The position numbers were made by a program, and so were the translations under genes. The notes under the pieces were generated by a model. That model worked only from the letters and a program-made list of their open reading frames with translations. It had not been told where the DNA came from and did no database searches. A stretch of DNA of 64,000 nt from an uncultured Bryobacterales bacterium (GTDB lineage: Bacteria > Acidobacteriota > Terriglobia > Bryobacterales > UBA6623), in assembly GCA_951813065.1 (NCBI GenBank), contig CATOTH010000002.1:744001-808000 (forward strand), given 5' to 3'. Below are positions 29,288 through 38,470 of the stretch, in pieces; the stretch's first letter is position 1, and the number at the start of each line of letters is the position of its first letter.

Positions 29288-30903
29288 CCTTCCGAGCCTT
29301 GCAGGTCGGCGTGTTCGTCGCGGTGGCCGCGACCACCGCATGCTCTAACCCCTCGTCGCAACGCCAAACTGCTCGGCCCAAGCTCGCCGTGGTGATCGTT
29401 GTTGACCAACTGCGCGCAGACTACCTGGAGCGTTTTCGGGGCCGGCATGAGGGCGGACTGCGATGGCTGCTCGACAACGGCGCGTACTTCCAGGAAGCGG
29501 CGTACCGTCACGCGGCCACGGTCACTGCAACGGGGCACGCGACGGTGTCCACCGGCCGGCATCCTTCCAGTCACGGCATCGTCGGGAACTCGTGGCGCGA
29601 GAGCGACCGAGGCCCGGTGTACTGCGTGCGGGACGACCGCTATGTTGCGGTCGGGGGGCCGGGCGAGGGCGCGTCTCCGCTCGCTCTGCGGACCGAGACG
29701 CTGGGAGACAGGCTCAAGAAGGCGAGCGCCGGATCGAAGGTGTACGCGTTCTCGACCAAGGATCGCTCCGCGGTCTTGCTGGCCGGCCTCAAGGCGGATG
29801 GCGCCTTTTGGTTCGAGCCGGACTGCGGCTGCCTGATCACGTCCAGCTACTACCGAGCCCGTCTGCCGGATTGGCTCGCGGAGTTCAACAGCGGGCCGCC
29901 AGCTGCCGCTTATGCCGGCGAGACGTGGAGCAAGCTGCTGGACGACGACGCACTTTACGAGCGCATGGCCCGGGCGGACCGCTTCCCCACTGAGTCGGAC
30001 GGAGCCGACACGGTTTTCCCGCACGCTCTCCCATCCGTGGAATTCGAGGGCGCGCTTGCGGCGACGCCGTTCTCCGATCGAATCACGCTGGACGCTGCAA
30101 CGGCCGCTCTCCGGTCCGGCGAACTCGGATCCGACGACGACCCGGATCTGCTGGCCCTTGGCTTGTCGGCGACGGATTCGATCGGACATCGGTACGGACC
30201 TTTCAGCCAAGAGGCGATGGACAACCATCTCCGGCTTGATCGGGCTCTTGGCGAATTCATCCAGGCGGTGGAAGCGACCGTCGGGCTCGAGAACACGGTG
30301 TTCGCGTTGACGGCCGATCACGGCGCGGTGCCGCTTGTCGAGCATCTCGTGGCGCAGGGAGTTGCGGCCGAGCGCTTCGATAGCGAAGCGTTCTGGGCCC
30401 GGGCGGAACTCGCGATCGAGGAGTGCGGGGCGGGTCCTGCCAGCGAAACGGTCGCGCAATCGAATGGCAGGCAGCTCTACTGGAACGAAACCGCGCTGTG
30501 GGAGCGGGGCATTGACCGCGACACGGCCGGGACTTGCGTGGCGGACTGGCTGCGTGGCCAGGATGCGGTTGACACCGTCATGACCGCGGAGCAACTCGCT
30601 TCCGGGGGGACGACAGGCATCGCGTCCTTGTTCGAGAACGGATATTACGAGGGCCGATCGCCGCATGTGGTCCTGCACCTGCGCGAATACGTTCACGTGG
30701 GAGGACCGCGCGGGACGGGGCACGGCACGGCCCACGAATACGACCGCGACGTGCCGGTCTTGCTGGCCGGTGCCGGGATCAGGCCCGGAACGTACCCGGA
30801 GCCGGCGGGTCCCGAGGACATCGCCCCCACGCTCGGCGTCATCCTTGGCCTGGAGCAGCCGATCGAGCCTGACACGCGGATTCTCCGCGAGGCCTTGCAA
30901 TAG
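29284..30903 (+). CDS. Alkaline-phosphatase-superfamily phosphodiesterase/phosphatase, probable lipoprotein
   Basis: 539 residues from a GTG that overlaps the previous stop. The N-terminal VGVFVAVAATTAC could be a lipoprotein signal. The catalytic pattern is VVIVVDQLRADYL (first metal Asp), then HAATVTATGHATVSTG, where the Thr of ATVTATGHAT is the nucleophile position of PafA-like enzymes, and later ATDSIGHRYGPFS, ALTADHGAVP and GTGHGTAHEYDRDVPVLLAG with further metal-binding Asp and His residues. It resembles PafA, the periplasmic phosphate-irrepressible monoesterase, or type I phosphodiesterases. It may release phosphate from organic esters. Role here is not indicated by the neighbours. Confidence 0.85.
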   Translation: MTFRALQVGVFVAVAATTACSNPSSQRQTARPKLAVVIVVDQLRADYLERFRGRHEGGLRWLLDNGAYFQEAAYRHAATVTATGHATVSTGRHPSSHGIVGNSWRESDRGPVYCVRDDRYVAVGGPGEGASPLALRTETLGDRLKKASAGSKVYAFSTKDRSAVLLAGLKADGAFWFEPDCGCLITSSYYRARLPDWLAEFNSGPPAAAYAGETWSKLLDDDALYERMARADRFPTESDGADTVFPHALPSVEFEGALAATPFSDRITLDAATAALRSGELGSDDDPDLLALGLSATDSIGHRYGPFSQEAMDNHLRLDRALGEFIQAVEATVGLENTVFALTADHGAVPLVEHLVAQGVAAERFDSEAFWARAELAIEECGAGPASETVAQSNGRQLYWNETALWERGIDRDTAGTCVADWLRGQDAVDTVMTAEQLASGGTTGIASLFENGYYEGRSPHVVLHLREYVHVGGPRGTGHGTAHEYDRDVPVLLAGAGIRPGTYPEPAGPEDIAPTLGVILGLEQPIEPDTRILREALQ

Positions 30904-30912
30904 GTCGCTTGG

Positions 30913-32037
30913 ATGGCGGCTTCGATCGCATGGCGCAAGGGCGCCCAGGGACCATCGGAGCACAGCCGGCGCGCCGACCCGGAAACCGGCGTCACCATTC
31001 ACCAGCTGACCGACCACCCCTCGATCAGCCACCCGACCTATTTCTTGCAGTGCTCGTTCACCCAGGATCAGGCCCACTTGGTGTTCACGGGCTATCGCGA
31101 CGGCTCCGCCCAACTGCTGGAGGCGGGCTTCCCGGACGGCGAGATCCGCCAGCTGACCGGCGGCGATCCGATCCATCCGTTCTCGCCCGTGATCGCTTCC
31201 GATGGCAGCGTGGTGTTTGTCCGTGGCGGCAGCATCTGGAGACTTGATCGGGACACCCTGGACGAGAGTCGCATCGCATGCCCTGGCGGTCAGCTCGGCG
31301 AGTGCTCGCTGAGCCCGGCGGGAGACCGCTACGTGGCCGCATGCAAGCGCGGCGACGGCTGGGGCTTGGTTGTGGGTACTGTCGATGGCAGCGTGAAGGG
31401 CTTCATCGCGTTTGCCCGGACTGTCATTCATCCGCAGTTTAACCCGCTCGACCCGGATTGGATCGAATTTGCCGCGGATCCCGCGCCGCGGATGCACAGG
31501 GTGCGGTTCGACGGGACGGGCATGGAATGCCTCTACGACCATGGCAACGACGAGTTTGTTGTTCACGAGACGTTTCTGGGAGCGTCCCAGGATCTTGCCT
31601 TCTGCGTCTGGCCGTTCTCCTTGCGCCGCCTCGACTGGCGCACCGGCGACATATCCATGATCAGCGAATTCAACGCATGGCACATCACTCCGAACAGGGC
31701 GGGGACCAAGATTCTGTGCGACACGGTACATCCGGACATCGGCTTGCAGTTGGTCGACGTGTCCACGGGCGCGCGGGCTCCCGTCTGCCACTCCGACGCG
31801 AGTTCCGGGGGCAGCCAGTGGCGGCATTCGCGCTATGCCGTTGCCGAGGACTGGGAGCGCGCCAGGAAGGCGGCTGACAAGAGCCGTTCCCTGAGCTGGA
31901 TGGAGATGGCTGCCGACACCGTGTACGGCCCGCAATGGACCCATCCGCACCCGTCGTTTTCGCGGGACGAGACAATGGCGGTGTTCGCGAGCGACCGATC
32001 CGGCTGCACGCAGGTCTACGTCGCCGAACTCCCGTAG
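30913..32037 (+). CDS. Oligogalacturonate-lyase-like beta-propeller protein
   Basis: 374 residues, cytoplasmic (no signal peptide). It contains TolB-like propeller blades (LVFTGYRDGSAQLLEA, LSPAGDRYVAACKRGDGW, PSFSRDETMAVFASDRSG) and the HITPNRAGTKILCDT and PQWTHPHPSFSRDE segments found in the oligogalacturonate-lyase family (Ogl), where propeller-bound Mn2+ held by histidines supports cleavage of di-galacturonates. The histidines in HPQFNPLDPDWIEF and HPHPSF would fit that role. Substrate is uncertain because many homologues are annotated only from similarity. The 3' end overlaps tatD (minus strand) by 22 bp. Confidence 0.65.
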   Translation: MAASIAWRKGAQGPSEHSRRADPETGVTIHQLTDHPSISHPTYFLQCSFTQDQAHLVFTGYRDGSAQLLEAGFPDGEIRQLTGGDPIHPFSPVIASDGSVVFVRGGSIWRLDRDTLDESRIACPGGQLGECSLSPAGDRYVAACKRGDGWGLVVGTVDGSVKGFIAFARTVIHPQFNPLDPDWIEFAADPAPRMHRVRFDGTGMECLYDHGNDEFVVHETFLGASQDLAFCVWPFSLRRLDWRTGDISMISEFNAWHITPNRAGTKILCDTVHPDIGLQLVDVSTGARAPVCHSDASSGGSQWRHSRYAVAEDWERARKAADKSRSLSWMEMAADTVYGPQWTHPHPSFSRDETMAVFASDRSGCTQVYVAELP

Positions 32038-32840
32038 TTGGCGCGCCCGCCGGCAGTCCGCTCGTCCATGGCAAACAATCGCCGGAAATTGGCGGTCGTG
32101 ACGGTCGCAGCCTCTTCGTAGGAAACCCCTCGGAGTCCCGCCAGGGAGCGGGCCGTCTCAACGACGAAGCGCGGCTCGTTGCGGCGGATCTTGCGATGCG
32201 GGGCCGGGGTCAAGTACGGAGAGTCCGTTTCGACGAGCAAGCGGTCAATCGGAATCCAGCGCGCGGTCGCTCGCAGGTCGCCCGATCTCGCGAAGGTCAG
32301 CACTCCCGAGAATGAAAGCATGAATCCCATGTCAAGGCACCTCGCGGCCTGCTCGGAACTCCCGGTGAAGCAATGCATGATGCCGCCCAGGCCAGTGCCC
32401 GCCCAATGCAGACTTAGCAGGTCCAAGGTGTCTTCCCAGGCGTCCCTGGTGTGGATCGAGATCGGCTTGCGGCGTCCGGCGGCGATTTCCATTTGCCGGA
32501 CAAACGCCAGTTTCTGTCTCTCGCGCGGCGAGTTCGCGTAGTGGTAGTCGATTCCGATCTCCCCGACAGCAAGGACCTGAGGGTGCTGGCAGAGCGCGTC
32601 CAGCCTGGCGGCCGTGGCATCGTCGAACTTGAGCGCGTCGTGCGGGTGCACGCCGACGGTCGCGGCGATGTCCGGATGGTCTTCGGCGATGCGGATGGCG
32701 GCCTCCAGGTCGGGAGGGCCGTCTCCCGTGCCGATCGCCAGCATGAATGAAACCCCGGCGTTTCGCGCACGGGCGAGGACCTCGTCCCGGTCAGCATCGA
32801 AGACCGGCCCGTCCAAGTGGCAGTGCGAATCGACAATCAT
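32016..32840 (-). CDS. tatD: TatD-family metal-dependent deoxyribonuclease
   Basis: 274 residues, TIM-barrel of the amidohydrolase group. The metal ligands are in DSHCHLD at the N terminus, GEIGIDYHY, HTRDAWEDT, HCFTGS and ETDSPYLTP. The family removes 3' ends and has roles in DNA repair. It follows metG after 23 bp on the same strand, an arrangement common in many bacteria (metG-tatD/ycfH). The last 22 bp overlap the convergent gene. Confidence 0.93.
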   Translation of the reverse strand: MIVDSHCHLDGPVFDADRDEVLARARNAGVSFMLAIGTGDGPPDLEAAIRIAEDHPDIAATVGVHPHDALKFDDATAARLDALCQHPQVLAVGEIGIDYHYANSPRERQKLAFVRQMEIAAGRRKPISIHTRDAWEDTLDLLSLHWAGTGLGGIMHCFTGSSEQAARCLDMGFMLSFSGVLTFARSGDLRATARWIPIDRLLVETDSPYLTPAPHRKIRRNEPRFVVETARSLAGLRGVSYEEAATVTTANFRRLFAMDERTAGGRANYGSSAT

Positions 32841-32863
32841 GCGGCGGCCGCCCCGGGAACGAT

Positions 32864-34819
32864 CTATCCCAAGCGCGCCCCGACGGGCGTCTTGTCCGAG
32901 AACCCGGCAAGGAAAGGCTCGCCCCGGTCAAGCGATGCCGCCACGATCATGCCCTGGGAGAGCCTCCCCATCATCTTGCGAGGCTTGAGATTGGCAACGA
33001 CGGCGACCCGCCGACCGATCAAGTCTGCCGGCCGATAGGTCTCGGCGATGCCAGCCAGGATCGAGCGCGGTTCGCGCTCGCCGATGTCCACCTGCATCTG
33101 CAGCAGCTTGCTGGACTTCGGCACGGCTTCGGCGCTCTTGATCACGCCGACGCGCATGTCGACGCGGAAGAATTCCCCGATTTCAATTTCCGGCGTGTCG
33201 ATCTCGATGGGCTCGGTGGCGGGAGCCTGGCCCATCAGGACGGCTTGCTGAGCCAGCGCCTCGTCCTCGAGCAGCTCCATGCGCTGGACCGCCTTGGCCA
33301 CGTCGAGCCGCGGGTAGATGGCCTCCTGGGCGCCGACCGCGGTTCCTTGCTTGAGGCCGCCCCAGCCCAACTCGTCGAGCCGCTGGTCGGAGACCGCCCC
33401 GGTCTGCCCCAGCATCGTCCAGACCCTCTGGGCTCCGTCCGGAATGACCGGGGCCAACAGCACGCTGGCTATCCGCAGGGCCTCGGCCGCGTGGTACAGG
33501 GTCGTCTCGAGTTGCTGCCTCGCACCGGGCTCGCCGGACTTGGCAAGCGCCCACGGCTTGTGCTCCACGATGTACTTGTCAATGCGGTTGAGCACTGCCC
33601 ACACGGCCTCGAGGGCTCGTGAGAACGCATACACCTTGTAATGGCCGATCGCCCCGGCGATTGACTGGCGGGCGAGATCGGGCAGGCCGCCGTCGTCGCC
33701 CTCTCCCGGCTCGGGCACATGCCCATCACAGTATCGCGAGAGCATCGACGCCGTGCGGCTTGCGATGTTGCCGATGCCGTTGGCCAGATCGGCGTTGTAG
33801 CGCTCGGACAGGGCCTCGTGCGAGAAGTTGCCGTCCTGTCCGAAGACAATCTCCCGCAAGAGGTAGTACCGCAGCCCGTCCGTGCCGACGATTTCCTTGA
33901 TCGGCAGAGCCCGGACAATGTTCCCTTTCGTCTTCGACATTTTGCCGCCTTGGAAAATGAGCCAACCGTGCGCCCAGATCTGTTTGGGCAGCGGCAGCCC
34001 GGCGGCCATCAGGAAAGCCGGCCAGTACACCGAATGGAAACGAAGGATCTCCTTGCCGACCAAATGCACGTCGATCGGCCAGAGCCGCTCGTAGTGACTC
34101 TCGTCCGATCCTTCCTGACCGAAGCCGATCGCGCTGATGTAAGTCGTGAGCGCGTCGAACCAAACGTAGAACACGTGGTCGGGATCGTTCGGCAAGGAGA
34201 TTCCCCAGCGCAAGCTTGATCGGCTGATCGACAGGTCCCTGAGGCCGGATCGCATGAACGAGAGCATCTCGTTCCGGCGCGAATCCGGCTGGACGAATTG
34301 CGGATTCGCTTCGTAGTGGTCGATCAGCTTCTGCTGGTAGTCCGAGAGGCGGAAGAAGTAGTTTTCCTCTGTGAGGTCGACGATCAGCGAGGGGTCCGCT
34401 CCCGCTGCTTCGTCCTCGGTCACGAAGGCCTCGTCGCCCACGTGGTACTTGCCGGTGAACTCTCCCTTGTAGATCGCGCCGTTCTCGAGGCACCGCTCGA
34501 AGATCTTGCGAACCGCCTTGGCGTGGCGGGGATCGCTCGTGCGTTGGAAGAAGTCGTACTGCAGTCCGAGCGCGTCCCATTCGTCGCGAAACGCGGCCGA
34601 AACGCGATCGGTGAACTGCTTGGGCTCAAGACCGGCCTTGGTGGCCGAGCGCTCGACCTTCTGCCCGTGCTCGTCGGACCCGGTCGTCAGGAACGCTTCG
34701 TCACCGAGCATCTGCCGGATCCGCTTGATCGTGTCCGCCACGATCGTGGTGTAGGCATGGCCGATATGGGGGGCCGCGTTGACGTAGTAGATCGGCGTCG
34801 AGAGATAGAACCTTGGCAT
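32864..34819 (-). CDS. metG: Methionyl-tRNA synthetase with C-terminal tRNA-binding domain
   Basis: 651 residues from ATG 34819 (MPRFYLSTPIYYVN). HIGH motif as PHIGHAY, SDEHGQK, and the KMSKS loop as KMSKTKGN. The knuckle region (GKYHVGDEAFVTEDEAAG) has no cysteines, so it belongs to the zinc-free class. The C-terminal 105 residues are an OB-fold tRNA-binding domain (VDMRVGVIKSAEAVPKSSKL, PRKM-like LKPRKMMG). A longer reading frame from 34987 exists but the added residues are unrelated. It charges initiator and elongator tRNA-Met. Co-directional with tatD. Confidence 0.96.
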   Translation of the reverse strand: MPRFYLSTPIYYVNAAPHIGHAYTTIVADTIKRIRQMLGDEAFLTTGSDEHGQKVERSATKAGLEPKQFTDRVSAAFRDEWDALGLQYDFFQRTSDPRHAKAVRKIFERCLENGAIYKGEFTGKYHVGDEAFVTEDEAAGADPSLIVDLTEENYFFRLSDYQQKLIDHYEANPQFVQPDSRRNEMLSFMRSGLRDLSISRSSLRWGISLPNDPDHVFYVWFDALTTYISAIGFGQEGSDESHYERLWPIDVHLVGKEILRFHSVYWPAFLMAAGLPLPKQIWAHGWLIFQGGKMSKTKGNIVRALPIKEIVGTDGLRYYLLREIVFGQDGNFSHEALSERYNADLANGIGNIASRTASMLSRYCDGHVPEPGEGDDGGLPDLARQSIAGAIGHYKVYAFSRALEAVWAVLNRIDKYIVEHKPWALAKSGEPGARQQLETTLYHAAEALRIASVLLAPVIPDGAQRVWTMLGQTGAVSDQRLDELGWGGLKQGTAVGAQEAIYPRLDVAKAVQRMELLEDEALAQQAVLMGQAPATEPIEIDTPEIEIGEFFRVDMRVGVIKSAEAVPKSSKLLQMQVDIGEREPRSILAGIAETYRPADLIGRRVAVVANLKPRKMMGRLSQGMIVAASLDRGEPFLAGFSDKTPVGARLG

Positions 34820-34896
34820 CGGATCAAGGGATTTTCCTAGTCTCGCACGGCTGCCGCGCAGCTGCGGTTGCCGTGTCGCACGGTACCGCGCCGGAC

Positions 34897-36117
34897 TCAG
34901 GATTCTTCCGAACGCAGGAACTCTCGATTCGCTTCGTCCCAGACGCGCCTGAACGGCACCCCATGCTCGCGCGCCCGCCGCCGGCAATCTTCGTACTCGG
35001 GCGCGAACGTCATCGACTCGCCGCCTGACTGCGCTGCCTTTACCCTGACCGTCCCGTACGACGTGCGCACTTCTCGCCAGGTCCGTCGCAGGGCCCTCCT
35101 CCGTGCGGGGGTTTCACGGATGCCCATTGTGGACGTCTCGGCGAACATCAGCTCGGCGAGCGCGGCCCGGTCCTGCGGGGCGGCCAAGACCGTCATCGCG
35201 AAGCCCGGGCGGTTCTTCTTCATCTGGACCGGTGCCAGTGTCACGTCCAGCGCCCCGGCTTCCAGCAGCCGCTCCAGCGCGTAACCCGCCATTTCGGGTG
35301 TCATGTCGTCGATGTTCGCCTCGAGCACCCAAATCTGCTCGGGCGGGGAATCCGCCTCTTCGGCCTCGCCGATGAGGACTCGGAGCAAGTTCGCCCGGTC
35401 GGGGAATTCGGCAGTGCCAGCGCCGTAGCCGCTCGCGGTGATGCGCATCGGTGGCGGAGGTCCGAAGCTCTCGCTCAAGGTGACCGCCAGCGCCGCGCCG
35501 GTAGGTGTCGTCAGTTCGGCGCGCGGGCCCGCCGAATAGGTGGGCACGCCTTCCACGAGCCGCGCAGTCGCTGGTGCCGGTACGGGGAGCGTCCCGTGAG
35601 CCGCTCGCACGGTCCCGCTTCCGAGATTGATCGGCGAGCACAAGACCTGCGAGACGCCCAGGGCATGCAGGCCCGCGCACGACCCGACAATGTCGGCAAT
35701 GGAATCCATGGCGCCGACTTCGTGGAAGTGGACCCGTTCGACAGGGACGTCGTGGGCCAGGGCCTCGACTTCACCCAGGCGGCGGAAGGTCCGCACGCTA
35801 GCCAGTCGAACGTCTTGGTCGAGGTCGGAGCCGTCGAGCATCCGCTCGATGGTCGAGAGGGAGCGGTGCGAGTGGTCGCGGGCCGTCTCGACGTGCACCT
35901 TGGTCGCCGCCAAGCCTCCGCGCTTGACGCGTTCGGCGCGGACCGAAAGGCCGTCCAGGTGCAGCTTGGCCAGTTCGCTCCGCAGGGTATCCAGGTCCAA
36001 GCCGGCGTCGACAAGCGCTCCCAGCAGCATGTCGCCGGCAATCCCGGAAAAGCAGTCCAGGTAGCAGAGTTTCACGGGAGGCGCGCTCGGCGGGCGAATC
36101 CCCGCGACGGCGCTCAT
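34897..36117 (-). CDS. larC: LarC: nickel insertion protein for the nickel-pincer nucleotide cofactor
   Basis: 406 residues. The core starts KLCYLDCFSGIAGDMLLGALVDAG, very typical of LarC, then HFHEVGAMDSIADIVG and AELTTPTGAALAV, and the second half ANIDDMTPEMAGYALERLLEAGALDVTLAPVQMKKNRPG. LarC uses CTP and inserts nickel into the pincer cofactor made by LarB and LarE, used by lactate racemase and relatives. No larA, larB or larE is in the window. In many genomes larC is encoded as one frame, as here, rather than split. I used the ATG at 36117, 4 nt after the LysR stop; a GTG at 36075 beginning directly with KLCYLD is an alternative. Confidence 0.92.
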   Translation of the reverse strand: MSAVAGIRPPSAPPVKLCYLDCFSGIAGDMLLGALVDAGLDLDTLRSELAKLHLDGLSVRAERVKRGGLAATKVHVETARDHSHRSLSTIERMLDGSDLDQDVRLASVRTFRRLGEVEALAHDVPVERVHFHEVGAMDSIADIVGSCAGLHALGVSQVLCSPINLGSGTVRAAHGTLPVPAPATARLVEGVPTYSAGPRAELTTPTGAALAVTLSESFGPPPPMRITASGYGAGTAEFPDRANLLRVLIGEAEEADSPPEQIWVLEANIDDMTPEMAGYALERLLEAGALDVTLAPVQMKKNRPGFAMTVLAAPQDRAALAELMFAETSTMGIRETPARRRALRRTWREVRTSYGTVRVKAAQSGGESMTFAPEYEDCRRRAREHGVPFRRVWDEANREFLRSEES

Positions 36118-36121
36118 GCTA

Positions 36122-37039
36122 TCACACGGCGCTCGGCGCCGGCTTTGCCGGCCCCTTGCCTGGCACGCGCTCGCCGGCCAATTCCAGGAACGCCTGCGAC
36201 GCCTGCGACAGGGATCTGCCAGCAGGATAGACCAGGCGGATCGTTCTTTCCATACCCAGTTCCCGGACAGTGACCTCCCTGAGGGCTCCGGTTTCGAGCT
36301 GCTGTTCGACGCACATTTTCGGCAGGAAGGCGACGCCGAGGTTCTTCTGCACCAAGCGCCGGATCGTCTCGATTGTCGGCATCTCAATGGGCATGTTGAG
36401 CGGCACTTCGTGGCGGCGAAACGTCTCGATGACCCGGGCGCGGTACGGCGAGACCACATTGTGGGCGATGAACGTTTCCCCGCCGAGTTCCTCAATGCCG
36501 ACCACGACCCGGCCCGCCAGCCTGTGCTCCGGTGAAACCACGAAGGTCAGGCGGTCATGATAGAGGCGGTAGATCTGCAGCTTGGGGTCGCCGGGGTCGT
36601 AACTGATCGCTCCCAGTTCGAGTGACCCGTCGAGTACGGCGTCGGGAATCCTGCTCGACAGGCTACGTCGCAGCTCGACCTGGATCCTGGGATGGCGCAT
36701 GCGGAAGTCCTCGACGTGTCCCAGCAGGTACAGCGCGGTCGATTCGTTTGCCCCGATCGTCAGCTTGCCGGCGCGCAATTCGCGCAGGTCCGAGAGCGCG
36801 ACACGCATCTTGCGGTCCAACGCCAGGAACTGCTTGGCATAGCCGGACACTTCGCGACCCGCGTCCGTCAGGCGCAACGCCCTTGACGAGCGGTCGATCA
36901 AGCGGGTGCCGAGATCCGCCTCCAAGCGTTTCAGGGCGAGCGAGATCGCGGGCTGGGAACGGAAGAGCTTCTGGCCGGCGCGCGAGAAGCTGCCTTCATC
37001 CGCCACCGTCTGGAAAATGCGCAGCAAGGCAAGATCCAT
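36122..37039 (-). CDS. LysR-family transcriptional regulator
   Basis: 305 residues: N-terminal winged HTH (LLRIFQTVADEGSFSRAGQKLFRSQPAISLALKRLE split at the recognition helix), linker helix, and an effector-binding domain (KLTIGANESTALYLL, GGETFIAHNVVSPYR, GVAFLPKMCVE). It is divergent from the LeuA-like gene and immediately upstream of larC on the same strand (4-nt gap), so it could regulate either. TATAAT lies on its strand 27 nt before the ATG (complement of 37066-37071). No Shine-Dalgarno is visible, which is common when the leader is short. The effector is unknown. Confidence 0.92.
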   Translation of the reverse strand: MDLALLRIFQTVADEGSFSRAGQKLFRSQPAISLALKRLEADLGTRLIDRSSRALRLTDAGREVSGYAKQFLALDRKMRVALSDLRELRAGKLTIGANESTALYLLGHVEDFRMRHPRIQVELRRSLSSRIPDAVLDGSLELGAISYDPGDPKLQIYRLYHDRLTFVVSPEHRLAGRVVVGIEELGGETFIAHNVVSPYRARVIETFRRHEVPLNMPIEMPTIETIRRLVQKNLGVAFLPKMCVEQQLETGALREVTVRELGMERTIRLVYPAGRSLSQASQAFLELAGERVPGKGPAKPAPSAV

Positions 37040-37124
37040 ATGCAGTGATTATCACATATCGAAGAATTATAAATTTGCCTTATTCGCTACGCTGCGTTCT
37101 ACTAAGTTCTGGAGCTTCGATCCG
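37040..37124. promoter_or_regulatory. Divergent lysR / leuA-like control region
   Basis: This 85-bp AT-rich gap separates the two divergent genes. TATAAT on the minus strand (complement of 37066-37071) is the probable lysR -10. TTAT at 37049-37052 and ATAA at 37069-37072 flank it as an imperfect inverted repeat, the sort of T-N11-A-like site LysR regulators bind. On the plus strand TTGCCT (37075-37080) could be a -35 with a poor -10 (TCTACT) 17 bp later. LysR self-repression plus control of the divergent gene is the standard arrangement and is inference here. Confidence 0.45.
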
Positions 37125-38309
37125 ATGTCCCAACAGGTGCATATCTTCGACACGACCCTGCGCGACGGCGAGCAGTCGCCAGGCTGCAGCATGACGACTC
37201 CCGAGAAGCTGCGGGTGGCCAGGGAACTTGTCGAGATGGGAGTCGACGTGATAGAGGCCGGCTTTCCGATCGCCTCGGAAGGTGATTTCGACGCGGTGCG
37301 GGCGGTGTGCCGGGAGTACCCGGGAGCCTACATTGCGGCGCTGGCCAGGGCTGTTCCGCTCGATATCGAGCGGGCCGCGGCGTCGTTGGACGGACACCTG
37401 CGGCCCCGCATCCACTGTTTCATCGCCACGAGCGAGATCCACCTGAAGTACAAGTTCGGCAAGAGCCAGGAGGAGGTTCTCGAAGAAGCGGTGCGGGCCG
37501 TCGAGCTGGCGAAACGCTATGTCGACGATATCGAGTTTTCCGCGGAGGACGCAACGCGCACGGAGATGGGCTATCTGTGCCGGATCTGCGAGGCGACGGT
37601 CGATGCGGGGGCCACGGTCGTCAACATCCCCGACACGGTCGGATTCATGACCCCGGACGATTACACCGAGAAGATCGCGCGGGTCGCGGAGGCGGTGGAC
37701 GGCCGGGCCGAGGTGAGCGTCCACACCCACGACGATCTCGGCTTGGCGGTGGCGAACGCGATCGCCGCCTTGTACGCCGGGGCCCGCCAGATCGAATGCG
37801 CTCTCAACGGCATCGGCGAGCGGGCCGGGAATTGCTCGCTGGAGGAGGTGGTCGCGATCATGAAGGTCCGGGGCGACCGCGTCCCATTCCATTGCGCGAT
37901 CGATGCGGGGCGGCTCTATGGAGCCAGCCGGACGCTGACCGAATGCATCAGCTTCGGGCCGCAACCCAACAAGGCGATTGTCGGCCGCAACGCGTTTGCC
38001 CACGAAGCCGGAATCCATCAAGACGGATTCCTCAAGCACCATTCGACGTACGAGATCATGACGCCGGAGTCGGTTGGCGTACCCTCTTCGCAGCTGATTC
38101 TCGGCAAGCACAGCGGGCGCCATGCGCTGCACCAGCGGATCGCGGACCTCGGTTACGGGAACCTGGACCGCGAGCAGACGCGGGTGGTGTACGAGGCCTT
38201 CACGCGGCTTGCCGATACCCGCAAGGGCCTGACTGATGCCGACATCGCCGACTTGCTCGAGGAGCTGGGTTTCCGGCGTGCCGCGGAAGTGGTGGTGGCC
38301 CGCGTCTGA
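37125..38309 (+). CDS. 2-isopropylmalate-synthase-like enzyme lacking the C-terminal regulatory domain
   Basis: 394 residues, against about 510 in typical LeuA. The DRE-TIM barrel is complete: [50 protein letters not shown] [55 protein letters not shown] and HEAGIHQDG. The sequence continues through the two small linker subdomains ([21 protein letters not shown]) and then stops; no LeuA dimerisation/allosteric domain follows in any frame. By motif it resembles isopropylmalate synthase more than homocitrate synthase (NifV), but without the allosteric domain it should be insensitive to leucine, or use another 2-oxo acid. Start ATG 37125; GGAG lies 12 nt upstream. Divergent from lysR. Confidence 0.85.
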   Translation: MSQQVHIFDTTLRDGEQSPGCSMTTPEKLRVARELVEMGVDVIEAGFPIASEGDFDAVRAVCREYPGAYIAALARAVPLDIERAAASLDGHLRPRIHCFIATSEIHLKYKFGKSQEEVLEEAVRAVELAKRYVDDIEFSAEDATRTEMGYLCRICEATVDAGATVVNIPDTVGFMTPDDYTEKIARVAEAVDGRAEVSVHTHDDLGLAVANAIAALYAGARQIECALNGIGERAGNCSLEEVVAIMKVRGDRVPFHCAIDAGRLYGASRTLTECISFGPQPNKAIVGRNAFAHEAGIHQDGFLKHHSTYEIMTPESVGVPSSQLILGKHSGRHALHQRIADLGYGNLDREQTRVVYEAFTRLADTRKGLTDADIADLLEELGFRRAAEVVVARV

Positions 38310-38470
38310 AGCCGGGCACTGCTCCGTGGTTGCCCGCTTGTATCTGTAACCCGCTCACAGATCGGGCCGTCTCTATATTTTCAGCACCGCAAGGCCTAAT
38401 ATGGCCAGTCGATGGACGTATGTATAGGGGCCCCGCTTTGTTGGCGTGGCATTGCTGGGCTGGAGGTTTC

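Noticed and set aside
29179..31950. Open frame of 923 codons on the minus strand
   Set aside because: It runs antisense to three well-supported genes and its translation is low-complexity, arginine-rich and unlike any family.
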